Positions 55,101 through 63,116 of a DNA stretch of 64,000 bases are shown here, one piece after another. The notes under the pieces were generated by a model. The model worked only from the letters and a program-made list of their open reading frames with translations. It was not told where the DNA came from and did no database searches. The position numbers and the translations under genes were made by a program. Within the stretch, counting starts at the first letter, position 1. Each line of letters opens with the position of its first letter. The stretch is from Cuneatibacter sp. NSJ-177 (GTDB lineage: Bacteria > Bacillota > Clostridia > Lachnospirales > Lachnospiraceae): NCBI RefSeq assembly GCF_022867805.1, contig NZ_JALIFO010000006.1:1054001-1118000 (forward strand), given 5' to 3'.

Positions 55101-55738
55101 CCTATTCCGTATCGGAACTGAAAGGAAACCGGCTGCCGGAGGATGAACGACGGGGGCGGAAAAACGAGTCGGATCGCGGCAAAATGGCGCAACAGCATCC
55201 GGAGGAAGTTTTCTCTGGTTCCCGCCGCATCCTATCGGGAGCGGAGCGGGGGACTGCGTACCATAAGGTGATGGAGGTGCTTCCCCCGGAGGACGGCGCG
55301 GATCTCGGTAAAATTCAGGCAGTGATCAACCGTCTGTTTTCCGGTGAACCGGAGCTGGCGGCGTTGATTGGAGCGGAAGACATCGCAGGCTTTTACCGGA
55401 CGGAATTGGGCCAGCGAACCGTGAAGGCGGAAAAGAGCGGGCGGAGACAGACCGAGCACCCCTTTGTCATGGGTGTCCCCGTGTCGGAGCTCTCCCCGGA
55501 GGTACAGGAGGACGAACTGGTTCTCATCCAGGGTATCATTGACCTTTACCTGGAAGAAGAGGACGGATTGGTCCTGGTGGACTATAAGACAGACGCAGTG
55601 GGGGAACGGGTTCTGATCAAACGGTATGGGAACCAGCTTTCCTATTACCAAAAAGCGCTGGAACGATCGGTGGGAAAGCCGGTGAAGGAAGCTTGGATCT
55701 ATTCCTTTCATTTGAAGAAGGCGGTGCGTGCGTTTTGA
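52196..55738 (+). CDS. addA: ATP-dependent helicase/nuclease subunit AddA
   Basis: AddA supplies the UvrD-like helicase motor and the 5'-strand nuclease. The 1180-residue protein has Walker A AAAAGSGKTA near residue 24, MLIVTFTKAAAAEMRDR, Walker B VDEYQDSN near 389, FVGDVKQSIYKFRQA, TSIHKSKGLEYPVVF and LYVALTRAREKLIL. The C-terminal nuclease motif LVLVDYKTDAVG lies near 1127. Its ATG abuts the addB stop codon, with GGAGGG upstream, so translation is probably coupled. Confidence 0.96.
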   Translation: MATQWTQAQQAVIDARTCNLLVAAAAGSGKTAVLVEHLLSRILDRDHPADIDRMLIVTFTKAAAAEMRDRLTHALEAAMEKEPENRRLERQLSLLPHAHISTIDSFCMWVVKNHFPLLDLDPDFRIGEDGELKLLRADVLEALLEKKYQEKSPDFLAFADAYADGKNDTSMGDLILQLYDFSQSAPYPNKWLDECRRKYGTDEESLDGFPWASEAMERGKRKLESLRKQQEQALCEIRREPVVSAYGPMFLADRELVDQLLAPDTFSEWVRALSSFQFSRKPSKKGMDGAREVQERLSALRDFVKKEVEGLKKKYCLDEPEAMLAAIQALKRPMNVLIDLAEEFSEAYLAVKKERNLAEFSDVAHWALELLDGPSELALSLGKSFDEIAVDEYQDSNLIQERILTAISGAHRGEPNLFFVGDVKQSIYKFRQAKPELFLEKYETYSDDPKARERKIDLNKNFRTRPSVLDAVNHLFYQLMGKELGGVSYSEEAALHPGASYPPDTEPVELLYAECEDAADSREWEAKIIAGRIRELMDPKSGMQVWDAKKESYRPLQYRDIVILLRTTEGWADGFASLLMSEGIPAATQEKKGYFSAGEVQVVLNLLKIIDNPRQDIPLAAVLLSPIGGFTEEELALLPKDPDGPEQVGADTSLYGRCRRRGGEKIQAFLARLDRYRECAVSLPIHELLDLVLEDTSYGLYLSALPSGAVRRANVEMLREKAMEFESTSLRGLFQFNRYMEKAQKYEVDYGPASTLSEQDDLVRITSIHKSKGLEYPVVFVAGLAKLFNLQDARKRVIFHEEGGIASDLIDTEHMVKIPCLYKQALADAMVRETKGEELRILYVALTRAREKLILTAAGKSLEDARDKVRMAAGFSERLLPGWFLEDANSYLDWVLMALARDEHGVVIRRISTGELVDKETEKLGRGEWLRAALEADALPVRALQLRKDWEERLSFQYPHEALTRVKSAYSVSELKGNRLPEDERRGRKNESDRGKMAQQHPEEVFSGSRRILSGAERGTAYHKVMEVLPPEDGADLGKIQAVINRLFSGEPELAALIGAEDIAGFYRTELGQRTVKAEKSGRRQTEHPFVMGVPVSELSPEVQEDELVLIQGIIDLYLEEEDGLVLVDYKTDAVGERVLIKRYGNQLSYYQKALERSVGKPVKEAWIYSFHLKKAVRAF

Positions 55739-55765
55739 TTATTTAATCGTAAAAAAATTATTTTA

Positions 55766-56150
55766 ATAATTCGTATCTGATCGCCGGTCAGGATCGTGTC
55801 TTCGGCGCAGTCCGCAAGTGTGAGGGGGAGGCCTACCTCTTTCGGCGCGGAGATTTCAGCCATGAGATCCCGACGCCGTTCGGCAATATGGCGGTGGGAA
55901 TCTGCTACGATTCCCACCGAAAGCACCTGTATGATTCGATTAAAGACCGGGAAGTGTCGCTGATTCTTTTTCCCCACGGTTCTCCGGCCGGCCCAAAAAG
56001 CAGAAGGAGGAAAAACAGACGAATGACCGGATTTGTCAGGCCTATTTTTCCGCCTTCGGGGCGCCGGTGGTATATGTGAATAGTACCGGAAAGATGATCT
56101 TCCGCTCGATATCAGGGATGGAATCCGGTTTTATGAGAAGGAAAAGGTAA
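55766..56150 (+). pseudogene. Broken nitrilase-family (carbon-nitrogen hydrolase) gene
   Basis: The frame starting after an in-frame TAA reads YLIAGQDRVFGAVRK and EIPTPFGNMAVGICYDS, with the catalytic cysteine in GICYD, then VSLILFPHGSPAG. Around 55995 the matching sequence moves to another frame, which reads EEKQTNDRICQAYFSAFG and APVVYVNSTGK. The first half of the enzyme is absent, and AT-rich sequence (55739-55765) sits at the break. The gene is 5' truncated and frameshifted, so it should be inactive. The 130 bases after it hold nothing recognisable. Confidence 0.8.
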
Positions 56151-56272
56151 GATTCCTGACGAGGGAAAGAGAATCGGGCTAATTTTTGCGTCTGTTTTTC
56201 ACAAGAAATAAAACGTTCCACCAGACTTCTCCCGTGAAAATTCTCTGCCAGCATAAAGGGAGGAGCTGCGGA

Positions 56273-56668
56273 CTACGTTAAGCACCATTTTACAATATCC
56301 TCAATCAATTTTGAGGGCAGTATTTTGTTATAAGGAAGATAAATAGCGTTTTTCTTAGTGCTAAATCCATTTAACTCAGGCGCAAATTTCTCAATAGCTT
56401 CAATGCCCACATAAAGGCTGATATGATTTTTGCAGGCAGAAAATGAAACCGATTTCCCTGCTTTTTCATAAATTGGCATACTCCATGATATATGTTCATT
56501 TACATCTGGAACGTTATCTCGGATTATGGTTGCTATATTTCTTAAATGGGAACGTGCTTCTATAGATTGAGATTCTATATATTCTAATACCGTTTTTGGT
56601 GCTTCTCCACAATAATGTCCCTGATTTGTCTTTTTAAATTCTCTTCCACATTTTGGACATACCCACAT
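56273..56668 (-). CDS. DUF1801 domain protein with N-terminal zinc ribbon
   Basis: The 131-residue protein begins with a short zinc-ribbon-like segment (MWVCPKCGREFKK, then HYCG). A DUF1801-type domain follows (ISWSMPIYEKAGKSVSFSACKNHISLY, IYLPYNKILPSKLI). The family is small, often mobile and of unknown function. The gene is clearly AT-rich against GC-rich neighbours, which suggests horizontal acquisition. AGAGGAAA lies about eight bases before the ATG. It lies next to the nitrilase pseudogene. Confidence 0.82.
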   Translation of the reverse strand: MWVCPKCGREFKKTNQGHYCGEAPKTVLEYIESQSIEARSHLRNIATIIRDNVPDVNEHISWSMPIYEKAGKSVSFSACKNHISLYVGIEAIEKFAPELNGFSTKKNAIYLPYNKILPSKLIEDIVKWCLT

Positions 56669-56897
56669 ATATTGTTTCCTCTCTAAAGTCCAATTTTTTT
56701 AGTCCGACAGACAGATACCCATATGATACCTCTTTTTCTGTCACAATTCAATCAGAAGTAGTAGGGGATCAGCAGAGGAAAAAGGGCGGAATCGTCCACC
56801 AGAGATGTCAAAATCATCAGTTTTGAATCCCCTTGGGATCTGATAACATAGGGCCAAGGAAGAGAAAACGAAGGTTTGAAGGAGGGAGAAGCAGCAG

Positions 56898-57869
56898 ATG
56901 CAGGTATTCAAATATGTAATCAAGCGACTGCTCATGATGGTTCCGGTGGTTTTGGGAACGATTCTGATTCTTTACCTGATGATGATGGCCGTGGCCGGAG
57001 ATCCGGCAGAGCTGATTCTCGGAGAGAACGCATCACAGGAGCAGTACGACGAGCTGCGGGAAGATTTGGGGCTGAATGATCCGATTCTTGTGCGTTATGG
57101 AAAATACGTATGGGATATCGTGTCCAAAGGGGATTTCGGAAATTCCTGGTACACCTCAAAGCCGGTGGCGGAAGGGATTTTGGAGCGTTTCCCGACGACG
57201 GCGGGCTTGGCCTCCTGCGGAATTTTTATCATGATCGTGATCGGCATTCCCATCGGAGTGATCTCCGCGATCAAGCAATATACCTGGGTGGACAATTTAG
57301 CCGTGTCGCTGGGAATGGTGGGGGTCTCGATGCCGAATTTCTGGCTCGGCCTGGAACTGATCATCATATTTGCCCTGAAGCTTGGCTGGCTCCCCGCCTC
57401 CGGATTTTATGGCCCGGCCTACTGGATTTTGCCAGGCATCACGGTGGGAATCAATTCCGCAGCGACCGTTATGCGGACCACCCGGTCCAGCGTACTGGAA
57501 TGCGTCCGCCAGGATTACGTGCGGACCGCGCGGGCAAAAGGGCAGTCCGAACAGAAGGTAGTCGTCCATCATGTGCTGAGAAACGCGCTGATTCCGATTT
57601 TGACCGTCATCGGCATGCAGTTCGGCATCGCTCTTGGAGGCGCGGTGGTCGTGGAGACGATTTTCTCCATTCCAGGCCTTGGAAAATACATTGTGGACGC
57701 CATCGGAAAGAGGGATTTTCCGATCGTGCTGGGCGGCGTGGTGCTGCTTGCCATCTGCTTTAGCGTGGTGAACCTGGTGGTGGACCTGCTCTATGCGATC
57801 GTGGATCCCCGTATGAGAACCCAGTTCCAGGGAGGCAAAAAGAAAAAGAAGGAGGCGAAAGCAGCATGA
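56898..57869 (+). CDS. dppB: Peptide/nickel-type ABC permease (DppB family)
   Basis: The 323-residue protein is one of two channel subunits of a peptide-type importer. It has six hydrophobic helices. The N-terminal extracellular phrase is GDPAELILGENASQEQ and the coupling loop is RTARAKGQSEQKVVVHHVLRNA. AAGGAGGG lies about ten bases before the ATG. It leads a five-gene operon and overlaps the next permease by ATGA. Substrate type is inferred from the family only. Confidence 0.92.
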   Translation: MQVFKYVIKRLLMMVPVVLGTILILYLMMMAVAGDPAELILGENASQEQYDELREDLGLNDPILVRYGKYVWDIVSKGDFGNSWYTSKPVAEGILERFPTTAGLASCGIFIMIVIGIPIGVISAIKQYTWVDNLAVSLGMVGVSMPNFWLGLELIIIFALKLGWLPASGFYGPAYWILPGITVGINSAATVMRTTRSSVLECVRQDYVRTARAKGQSEQKVVVHHVLRNALIPILTVIGMQFGIALGGAVVVETIFSIPGLGKYIVDAIGKRDFPIVLGGVVLLAICFSVVNLVVDLLYAIVDPRMRTQFQGGKKKKKEAKAA

Positions 57870-58756
57870 AGAAACAAACAGAGTCAAAAGCGGCTGCAGG
57901 AGCTCCCAGAAAAAGGCGCAGCCAGGTGGCGGAGATCTGGAAGAGAATGAAGAGAAACCGGATGGCCATGATCGGTCTGGCCATCATCAGTTTTTTGATC
58001 CTGGCCTCCTTGTTTGCCGGCGTGTTGGCTCCCTATGGCTATGACATCCAAAATTTTAAGGAACGGTTTCAGTCGCCCTCGGCGTCCCACTGGTTCGGGA
58101 CGGACAATTATGGCCGGGATATCTTGAGCCGGATTCTCTACGGCGGAAGGATTTCTCTGAAAATTGGCCTGGTGTCCACGGCGATTTCCGGATGCACCGG
58201 AATTATCCTTGGTTCCATCGCCGGTTTCTACGGCGGCCGGGTGGACAATATCATCATGCGGATTCTGGACGTCTTTATGGCCCTGCCCTCGATGCTGACC
58301 GCCATCGTAATCGCAGCGGCCCTGGGGCCCGGCGTGGGAAACTGCATGCTGGCGTTGGGGATCGCCACGGCTCCCCGGTTTGCCCGCGTGGTCCGGGGCC
58401 CGGTGCTCCAGCTGAAAAACCAGGAGTATATCGAAGCGGCGAGGGCCATTGACTTAAACTTTTTCCAGATCATCTTTTCTCATGTCCTGCCGAACGTACT
58501 GGCGCCGATCATTGTCCAGGCCACGCTCTATGTGGCCGGCGGAATCACAGCTGCGGCCGGACTCAGCTTCGTCGGATTGGGGGCGCAGCCTCCCTCACCG
58601 GAATGGGGAGCCATGTTGTCGGCCGGGAGAGCGTACATCGTGGATTCCTGGTGGATCGTAACTTTTCCCGGAATCGCGATTTTGCTGACGGTATTTTCCC
58701 TGAACGTGCTGGGAGACGGTCTGCGGGACGCTCTGGATCCGAAACTGAAAAATTAA
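57866..58756 (+). CDS. dppC: Peptide/nickel-type ABC permease (DppC family)
   Basis: The 296-residue second channel subunit starts with a basic cytoplasmic segment and the DppC-type helix (RNRMAMIGLAIISFLILASL). FGTDNYGRDILSRILYGGRIS is the family hallmark. The coupling loop reads EYIEAARAIDLNFFQIIFSHVLPN. The start is the ATGA overlap with dppB. A 12-base gap leads to dppD. Confidence 0.93.
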   Translation: MKKQTESKAAAGAPRKRRSQVAEIWKRMKRNRMAMIGLAIISFLILASLFAGVLAPYGYDIQNFKERFQSPSASHWFGTDNYGRDILSRILYGGRISLKIGLVSTAISGCTGIILGSIAGFYGGRVDNIIMRILDVFMALPSMLTAIVIAAALGPGVGNCMLALGIATAPRFARVVRGPVLQLKNQEYIEAARAIDLNFFQIIFSHVLPNVLAPIIVQATLYVAGGITAAAGLSFVGLGAQPPSPEWGAMLSAGRAYIVDSWWIVTFPGIAILLTVFSLNVLGDGLRDALDPKLKN

Positions 58757-58768
58757 GGGGGGCTTCCT

Positions 58769-59755
58769 ATGGAAAAAGAATTGCTGAAAATATCTGATCT
58801 GACGATTCAATATAGCGTAGAGAATTCGGTGTGCCAGGCGGTCAATCATGTGGATCTGAAGCTGAACCGCGGCGAGACCTTAGGCCTGGTGGGTGAGACG
58901 GGGGCGGGAAAAACCACGATTGCGCTGGGTATCATGGGCCTGGTGCCGGATCCGCCGGGCAGGATTGTCGGAGGAACCATTACATTCGACGGCCTGGATC
59001 TGGTTAAGGCCACAAAGAAGGAGCTGCGGGAAATTCGGGGGAAAAAGATTTCCATGATCTTTCAGGACCCCATGACGGCTCTGAACCCGATCGATAAGGT
59101 CGGCGATCAGATCCGCGAGGTCATTGAGCTCCACAACAAAGGGATGAGCAAGGCGGAGGCTGCGAAAAAAGCCTGTGACACCCTGGAATTGGTTGGTATC
59201 CCGGCGGAACGCTACGACGAATATCCCCACCAGTTTTCCGGCGGCATGAAGCAGAGGATTGTGATTGCCATCGCCCTGGCCTGCAACCCGGAGCTTCTCC
59301 TCGCCGACGAGCCGACCACGGCCCTGGATGTGACGATCCAGGCCCAGGTGCTGGAATTGATGAACGGGCTGAAACGAAAACTGAATACATCGATGCTTTT
59401 GATCACCCACGATCTGGGCGTGGTCGCGGAAATGTGCGAGAAGGTGGCAATCATATACGCGGGAGAAATTGTGGAATATGGGGAGGCGGAACATATTTAT
59501 GACCGCACGGCCCATCCTTATACCGAGGGCCTATTTGGTTCCCTGCCCAGCGTAGCGGATGAGAGAACCAGGCTGACGCCCATCGGAGGACTGATGCCGG
59601 ATCCCATGAACCTGCCGAAGGGGTGTAAGTTTGCCCCTCGTTGCAAGAAGGCTGCGGAGGCATGTAAAGAGCAGCCGGTGCCGCTTGTGGAGATCGCGCC
59701 GGGACATTTTTGCCGCTGCCTGTTTGCGGAGGAAAAGGAGGGGCGTTATGAGTAA
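58769..59755 (+). CDS. dppD: Peptide-type ABC transporter ATPase (DppD family)
   Basis: The 328-residue ATPase has Walker A GETGAGKTT near residue 42, signature FSGGMKQRIVIA, Walker B LLADEPTTALDVT and switch LITHDLGVVAE. It carries the C-terminal oligopeptide-ABC extension with four cysteines (GCKFAPRCKKAAEAC), which may hold an iron-sulfur cluster. AAGGGGGG lies before the ATG. It overlaps dppF by eight bases. Confidence 0.94.
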   Translation: MEKELLKISDLTIQYSVENSVCQAVNHVDLKLNRGETLGLVGETGAGKTTIALGIMGLVPDPPGRIVGGTITFDGLDLVKATKKELREIRGKKISMIFQDPMTALNPIDKVGDQIREVIELHNKGMSKAEAAKKACDTLELVGIPAERYDEYPHQFSGGMKQRIVIAIALACNPELLLADEPTTALDVTIQAQVLELMNGLKRKLNTSMLLITHDLGVVAEMCEKVAIIYAGEIVEYGEAEHIYDRTAHPYTEGLFGSLPSVADERTRLTPIGGLMPDPMNLPKGCKFAPRCKKAAEACKEQPVPLVEIAPGHFCRCLFAEEKEGRYE

Positions 59756-60704
59756 TTTGCTGGAGGTTCAGAATTTAAAAAAATACTTTGAGACACCCAG
59801 AGGGCTTCTCCATGCGGTGGACGACGTCAGCTTTGGGATCCCGAAGGGGAAAACTCTGGGAGTCGTCGGAGAATCCGGCTGCGGGAAATCCACCTTGGGC
59901 CGGGTGATTCTTCACCTTTTGGACAGCACGTCGGGGAGCATTTCTTTTGAGGGAGAGGACGTGACCAACCCAGGAAAAACAAAACTCAGCGAGCTGCGCC
60001 GGAAAATGCAGATCATCTTCCAGGATCCCTACGCGTCGCTGAATCCTCGGATGACCGTAACCCAGACGATCCGAGAGCCGTTAAAACAGACCGGCGGTCT
60101 TTCCAGCGGCCAGATCTACGATAAGGTGGATGCAGTCATGGAGACCGTAGGTCTTGCGTCCCGGTTTGCCGAGAGCTATCCCCATGAGCTGGACGGCGGG
60201 AGGCGCCAGAGGATCGGGATCGCCCGCGCCTTAGCCATGGAGCCGAATTTTATAGTCTGCGACGAACCGGTTTCTGCGCTGGATGTATCCATCCAGGCAC
60301 AAATTTTAAACCTGATGCTGGATTTGCAGCAGGAACGGGAGCTGACGTATATTTTTATCACTCACGATTTGTCTGTGGTAAAATACATCTCGGATGATAT
60401 CATGGTCATGTATCTGGGAAAGATGGTGGAAAAGTGCAGCTCCAAAGGACTTTTTGCCGAACCTTTGCACCCTTACACCAAGGCACTGCTGTCCGCGGTG
60501 CCGGTGCCGGACATCCATCACAAGAAAAAAAGGGTGCTGATGACCGGGGAACTGACCTCGCCGATCAACCCCAAACCCGGCTGCCGGTTTGCGGCCCGCT
60601 GCCCCCACGCAAAGGAACTCTGTTTGAAAGAGTCGCCTGTCTTAGAGGAAATTTCACCGGGACATGTGGTGTCGTGCCATTTGGTCAGGGAAATGAATCA
60701 TTAA
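59748..60704 (+). CDS. dppF: Peptide-type ABC transporter ATPase (DppF family)
   Basis: The 318-residue partner ATPase has Walker [12 protein letters not shown] and Walker B VCDEPVSALDVSIQ. Its signature reads LDGGRRQRIGIARAL rather than LSGGQ, a known variant in clostridial DppF proteins. The C-terminal extension has GCRFAARCPHAKELC. ATG 59748 lies inside the end of dppD, with GGAGGGG upstream; the frame is open earlier but out of register with that site. Confidence 0.94.
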   Translation: MSNLLEVQNLKKYFETPRGLLHAVDDVSFGIPKGKTLGVVGESGCGKSTLGRVILHLLDSTSGSISFEGEDVTNPGKTKLSELRRKMQIIFQDPYASLNPRMTVTQTIREPLKQTGGLSSGQIYDKVDAVMETVGLASRFAESYPHELDGGRRQRIGIARALAMEPNFIVCDEPVSALDVSIQAQILNLMLDLQQERELTYIFITHDLSVVKYISDDIMVMYLGKMVEKCSSKGLFAEPLHPYTKALLSAVPVPDIHHKKKRVLMTGELTSPINPKPGCRFAARCPHAKELCLKESPVLEEISPGHVVSCHLVREMNH

Positions 60705-60850
60705 AGCTTAGAAATGCCGAGATTGCCCAACAGCCGAAAAGCTGTCTGAAACGGCTGGAATCATTGCCGGACGGCAAATCGAAAGAATCAAAAAGGCGAT
60801 TTCGGGTGAAAAGGAACCAGTCGGCAAGGAAAATGAGAAGGAGGAATTCT

Positions 60851-62518
60851 ATGAAGAAAAGAGCATGGCTGACGGCGGGACTGATTAGTCTCAGTTTGAT
60901 CGCAGGCTGCGGAGGAAGCGGAGCGTCCGCCACGACAGGCGCGGAGGCGCCGGCGGGAACCGAGGCAGGGAGCACGTCGGAAGTTCAGCAGGGGCGCAGC
61001 GGAGGCGTCAAGATCGACGGCCTGGAAACGGTCTACGGTAAAACCAAGGAGAGCGCAAAGGATACCTTCAACATTGCCATGTACACGGACGCGGGCACCT
61101 TTATTCCTTACAAAGCGTCGCCTTCCACCACGGCGCTGGCCAGCAGCTTTGTGCTGGAACGGCTGGGCCTGTTTGATTCCAATCAGGAGGTCGTCTGCAC
61201 ATTGGCGGAGTCCTATGAGTATTCGGAGGATGGGAATACGCTGATCATTCATCTGCGGAAAGGCGTTTTGTTCAATGATGGAACCGAGATGAAAGCAAGC
61301 GACGTGGTCTATTCCTACCAGAACGTATTTTACGGCACCAGTATCGCAGCTCAGTTTCAGACCTATGTGGATTTTGACAACATCAAAGCCACCGGCGACT
61401 ACACGGTGGAACTTCCGCTGACGACGCCGGTTCCCTATGCCCATGAGATCCTGGTCCAGAGCTACGTGTTCAGCGAAGCCTACATGGAGAAGATGGGCGA
61501 CCGTGCGGGCGTGGACGAAATCGTCGGCACCGGCCCCTACGTGGTGGAAGAATATGTATCCGGCGATCATGTCACCTTAAAGAAGAATGAGAGTTATTGG
61601 GATCAGAGCAATCCGCCCCGGCTGGAGACGGTGAACGTCCGTTTTATCGCAGAGGCATCGGTGGCCCTGATCGAGATGGAAAAGGGCAATATCGACTTTA
61701 TCTTTGCCCCGACCGCCACGGAGGTGGACAGCGTGCTGGCCGGCAACGTGGAAGGCGCGAAAGTGATCGAGTGCGACAGCATCAACACTCACAACTTGAT
61801 CTTTAACAACTCCAATACAGCCACCGCCGATATCCGGGTACGCCAGGCCATCGGCTATGCGATTGATCTGGAAGCCATCAATGAGGTCGTGTTCAACGGA
61901 ATCGGCTACAACTCCACATCCCTGATCGCAAAGGATCACTGGGCCCATAATACGGAGCTGGATGCCAATCCGCTTTATGTCTATAATCCGGAAAAAGCCA
62001 AGGAACTGCTGAAAGAGGCCGGTTACGAAAGCGGGCTGACGCTGAAATGGGTCGGGGACAGCTCGGCGAACCATACGGCGGAATTTGAGGTGATTCAGAG
62101 CTATTTAAGCGCAGTTGGAATTGAGATTGATTTCCAGAACTATGACCGGGCCACCGCGTCGGAGACGATCAAGAACACCGAGGACTGGAGCCTGACGATC
62201 CTGGATATGGGAATGAGCGGCGAGCCTTACGGTTCTCTGGCAGCCACAATGAACGACGTGGAACCTGCGAAAAATACGATGAAGGTGATGGGGCTGCCGG
62301 AACTGCAAGAGTACACGGACCTGCTGAATGAGACCCGGATGATCCGCGACTTCAATGAGCGCGCTTTATCGTATCAGAAGGCCATGAAGATATGGATGGA
62401 AGGCTGTTATAACTTCCCGATTCATGATCTGGTGGAAACCTATGTCGCTTCCGAAAATCTGGAAGGGCTGGTCCGTTCTTCTCTCTACTGTGTCTTTAAT
62501 TACTGCTATTTTGATTGA
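60851..62518 (+). CDS. dppA: Peptide-type ABC substrate-binding lipoprotein
   Basis: The 555-residue protein has a signal peptide with lipobox LIAGC, then a small-residue linker and a family 5 extracellular solute-binding domain (HLRKGVLFNDGTEMKASDVVYS; VGTGPYVVEEY; RVRQAIGYAIDLEAINEVVF). It is the receptor of the dppBCDF importer. Such receptors bind di- or oligopeptides, nickel chelates or similar ligands; specificity is not evident. GGAGG lies about six bases before the ATG. A 146-base gap from dppF has no clear terminator. Confidence 0.93.
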   Translation: MKKRAWLTAGLISLSLIAGCGGSGASATTGAEAPAGTEAGSTSEVQQGRSGGVKIDGLETVYGKTKESAKDTFNIAMYTDAGTFIPYKASPSTTALASSFVLERLGLFDSNQEVVCTLAESYEYSEDGNTLIIHLRKGVLFNDGTEMKASDVVYSYQNVFYGTSIAAQFQTYVDFDNIKATGDYTVELPLTTPVPYAHEILVQSYVFSEAYMEKMGDRAGVDEIVGTGPYVVEEYVSGDHVTLKKNESYWDQSNPPRLETVNVRFIAEASVALIEMEKGNIDFIFAPTATEVDSVLAGNVEGAKVIECDSINTHNLIFNNSNTATADIRVRQAIGYAIDLEAINEVVFNGIGYNSTSLIAKDHWAHNTELDANPLYVYNPEKAKELLKEAGYESGLTLKWVGDSSANHTAEFEVIQSYLSAVGIEIDFQNYDRATASETIKNTEDWSLTILDMGMSGEPYGSLAATMNDVEPAKNTMKVMGLPELQEYTDLLNETRMIRDFNERALSYQKAMKIWMEGCYNFPIHDLVETYVASENLEGLVRSSLYCVFNYCYFD

Positions 62519-62615
62519 GCTTAAGGAAAGAAAACGCCGGTATATTTCACGAATTCCGGATGGATGGAAATGGAATAAACTATAATTTACACCTCTTGGA
62601 CTCAATGGGACAGAC

Positions 62616-62652
62616 AAACGGCACACGGACGAAAATCCATGTGCCGTTTTTT
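62616..62652 (+). terminator. Terminator after dppA
   Basis: AAACGGCAC (62616-62624) pairs with GTGCCGTTT (62641-62649) and T-residues continue to 62652. Confidence 0.88.
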
Positions 62653-62745
62653 GACCGGTAACCAGAACCGCGTTCGGTGATTCATCGGAGCGGAAGAAAG
62701 TTTTTTACCTCATTTGCTCATTTTATGCGGAAGTGGTAATTGGGA

Positions 62746-62774
62746 TTGACAAAATTGCCTCCCTGTGTCATAAC
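62746..62774 (+). promoter_or_regulatory. Promoter of the small-ORF unit
   Basis: TTGACA (62746-62751) and CATAAC (62769-62774) are 17 bases apart, immediately after the dpp terminator region. Confidence 0.6.
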
Positions 62775-62866
62775 TGACATACACAACAGCATAACAGATA
62801 TAACACAAGGGAGCAACCTTGGTCTCGATCCGAGTTATGAAAAATTAAGGAAATGTGAGGGATGAG

Positions 62867-62962
62867 ATGGATTTTACGATTTTGACCGTGGCGCTTTTGA
62901 TCGGCGTTGCCGTACCGGTTCGCAATAAGCTCATTCGAAAATATCGGAATAGGGAGAAATAG
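62867..62962 (+). CDS. Small hydrophobic peptide, 31 residues
   Basis: A short ORF encodes MDFTILTVALLIGVAVPVR followed by a basic tail (NKLIRKYRNREK). One predicted membrane helix plus a basic end is typical of small membrane peptides, including type I toxins, but no known family is recognised. GTGAGGG lies about eight bases upstream. The ORF sits in its own unit between a promoter (62746) and a terminator (63076-63107), which supports expression. The leader also has a small CAAGG/CCTTG hairpin. Confidence 0.45.
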   Translation: MDFTILTVALLIGVAVPVRNKLIRKYRNREK

Positions 62963-63075
62963 AAATGTATACTTCGATTTTTCTGCTTTAATTATCATGG
63001 GGATACTGCTCACGTGGAGGCGATCCCAGATACGATAAAGAATGCAAAACCACAGTTGGAAACAAGGTTATTTTT

Positions 63076-63107
63076 AGGCTCCCGCCTCCCGGCGCAGGAG
63101 CCTTTTT
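63076..63107 (+). terminator. Terminator of the small-ORF unit
   Basis: AGGCTCC (63076-63082) pairs with GGAGCCT (63097-63103) across a GC-rich loop, and TTTTT follows. Confidence 0.88.
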
Positions 63108-63116
63108 CGTCACATC

